Part shown: positions 63,486 through 64,000 of the stretch, piece by piece | Layout of the letters: each line of letters begins with the position of its first letter | Numbering within the stretch: the first letter of the stretch is position 1 | DNA from: an uncultured Pelagibacteraceae bacterium | Lineage (GTDB): Bacteria; Pseudomonadota; Alphaproteobacteria; Pelagibacterales; Pelagibacteraceae | Direction of reading: 5' to 3' | Assembly (NCBI GenBank): GCA_902579215.1 | Contig: CACHGH010000003.1 | Coordinates: 1 to 64,000 of the forward strand | Length of the DNA stretch: 64,000 nucleotides | Translations under genes and position numbers: made by a program | Notes under the pieces: generated by a model | What the model was told of the DNA's origin: nothing | Seen by the model: only the letters and a program-made list of their open reading frames with translations | The model's database searches: none

Positions 63486-64000
63486 TTTTTTATATTCAAA
63501 ATTTTGGGTATTTTCGTTTACTCGTACTTCAACTGCACCATTTCTTAAATGAAACTTTCTAGCCATTTCAGTTAAAGGTGATAGAGTTACCAATCTATTT
63601 AGATGATTTGATTTTTTAATCATTTTAAAAACTTCTTTCACTATAAGTTTTCCACCTCCTTTTTTTTTTGACCACACAGTATATGCAATAGCAATTTTAC
63701 CTACTTTTTGATCTCTCATAGCACTTTGTAAAAAAGCATCTTTGCTTAACAAATCTAATTCTTTAACTGACTTGGGTATTTTATTTGTAAAAGCAAAACA
63801 CATTACTGCATGAATTTCTCCTTTATACTTTACTCCGTATATCTTTCTTCCATAACTGGTTCTAAAATCATTATCTAATTCTGGTCTAACGGGATCTTCT
63901 GATGTGTTACAATTTTTTAAATGCACTAGTTCAGCTCCTTTGACCCAATCAAAAAAATTTTTTATTTTTTTATTTAATTCTTTTTTATTTTTTCTAAATC
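63480..64000 (-). CDS. Acetyltransferase-like protein, 5' end outside window
   Basis: The frame reads leftwards from the window edge without a stop, so the gene starts beyond 64000; a GTG at 63926 could be an internal start but the sequence before it ([16 protein letters not shown]) looks coding and shares the composition. At least 173 residues. [40 protein letters not shown] (a GxG loop) and [14 protein letters not shown] suggest a GNAT-type fold. Function unknown. Its stop overlaps hslU by 6 bases. Confidence 0.7.
   Translation of the reverse strand, partial: FRKNKKELNKKIKNFFDWVKGAELVHLKNCNTSEDPVRPELDNDFRTSYGRKIYGVKYKGEIHAVMCFAFTNKIPKSVKELDLLSKDAFLQSAMRDQKVGKIAIAYTVWSKKKGGGKLIVKEVFKMIKKSNHLNRLVTLSPLTEMARKFHLRNGAVEVRVNENTQNFEYKKL

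Noticed and set aside
63480..63926. GTG at 63926 as the start of the last gene
   Set aside because: The frame remains open and coding-like upstream to the window edge, so the true start is probably outside.
1..64000. CRISPR arrays, insertion sequences, prophage genes or a replication origin
   Set aside because: I saw no regularly spaced repeats, no transposase or integrase, no phage structural genes and no origin-type box clusters in the window.

Overview
The window is AT-rich, gene-dense DNA with very short intergenic gaps; no gene-free stretch exceeds about 180 bases. It looks like a chromosome segment of a streamlined marine alphaproteobacterium, most likely of the SAR11 (Pelagibacterales) clade. 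The reasons are the strong A/T bias in codons and lysine/isoleucine/asparagine-rich proteins, typical alphaproteobacterial neighbourhoods (ffh-rpsP, dapF-ftsY, rpe-heparinase-purH, hisBHAFE next to hslVU), TRAP transport of small organic acids, and few or no transcription regulators. No taxonomic search was possible.

Layout. 1-3.6 kb: end of rpsP, ffh, a candidate structured RNA, then divergent dapF-ftsY. 3.6-6.2 kb: a secreted hypothetical, an alpha/beta hydrolase and an MFS transporter. 6.2-16.1 kb: a 2-hydroxy/2-oxo acid locus on the minus strand (TRAP permease with an unusual C-terminal extension, small permease, Tat-exported binding protein, a GlcD-type flavoprotein, an aminotransferase and two tandem FMN-dependent L-lactate dehydrogenase-like enzymes). 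16.1-20.8 kb: a PagL-like outer-membrane protein and the cytochrome c maturation genes ccmCDEFGH, preceded by a long inverted repeat that may be an RNA leader. 20.9-26.5 kb: hspQ, yciB, DUF2794, a Bax-inhibitor-1 protein, an aldo/keto reductase, an IalB-like protein, argG and small membrane proteins. 26.5-30.6 kb: a light-dependent DNA repair cluster with a photolyase-type protein that lacks the antenna domain, a FeS-BCP photolyase, and small partners (DUF2805, DUF2256, DCC/DUF393). 30.6-35.5 kb: folD, yggT, an mscS-like channel, hemD, hemC and tsaD.

35.7-41.5 kb is the accessory part: a tight three-gene plus-strand operon for an MmeI-like adenine methyltransferase without a recognisable nuclease motif, a superfamily 2 helicase, and a GIY-YIG nuclease. 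The helicase and nuclease share a small sequence module. This is the best candidate in the window for a defence (restriction-like) system. It sits between tsaD and EVE-domain/acs genes, directly behind a cluster of short direct and inverted repeats.

41.7-47.7 kb: a secreted hypothetical, an EVE protein, and an acetate module (acs, a DUF4212 small subunit, a solute:sodium symporter) closed by a clear terminator. 47.7-57.8 kb: a YggT-like protein, rpe, a heparinase-like protein, purH, a pterin dehydratase, tRNA-Gly(GCC) with its own promoter, a Lon-N protein, a UbiH-type hydroxylase, ftsK, lolA, a GNAT and a HIT protein. 57.8-61.5 kb: hisBHAFE with a secreted heparin-lyase-like gene inserted between hisH and hisA. 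61.6-63.5 kb: hslVU behind a heat-shock-like promoter. The window ends inside an acetyltransferase-like gene on the minus strand.
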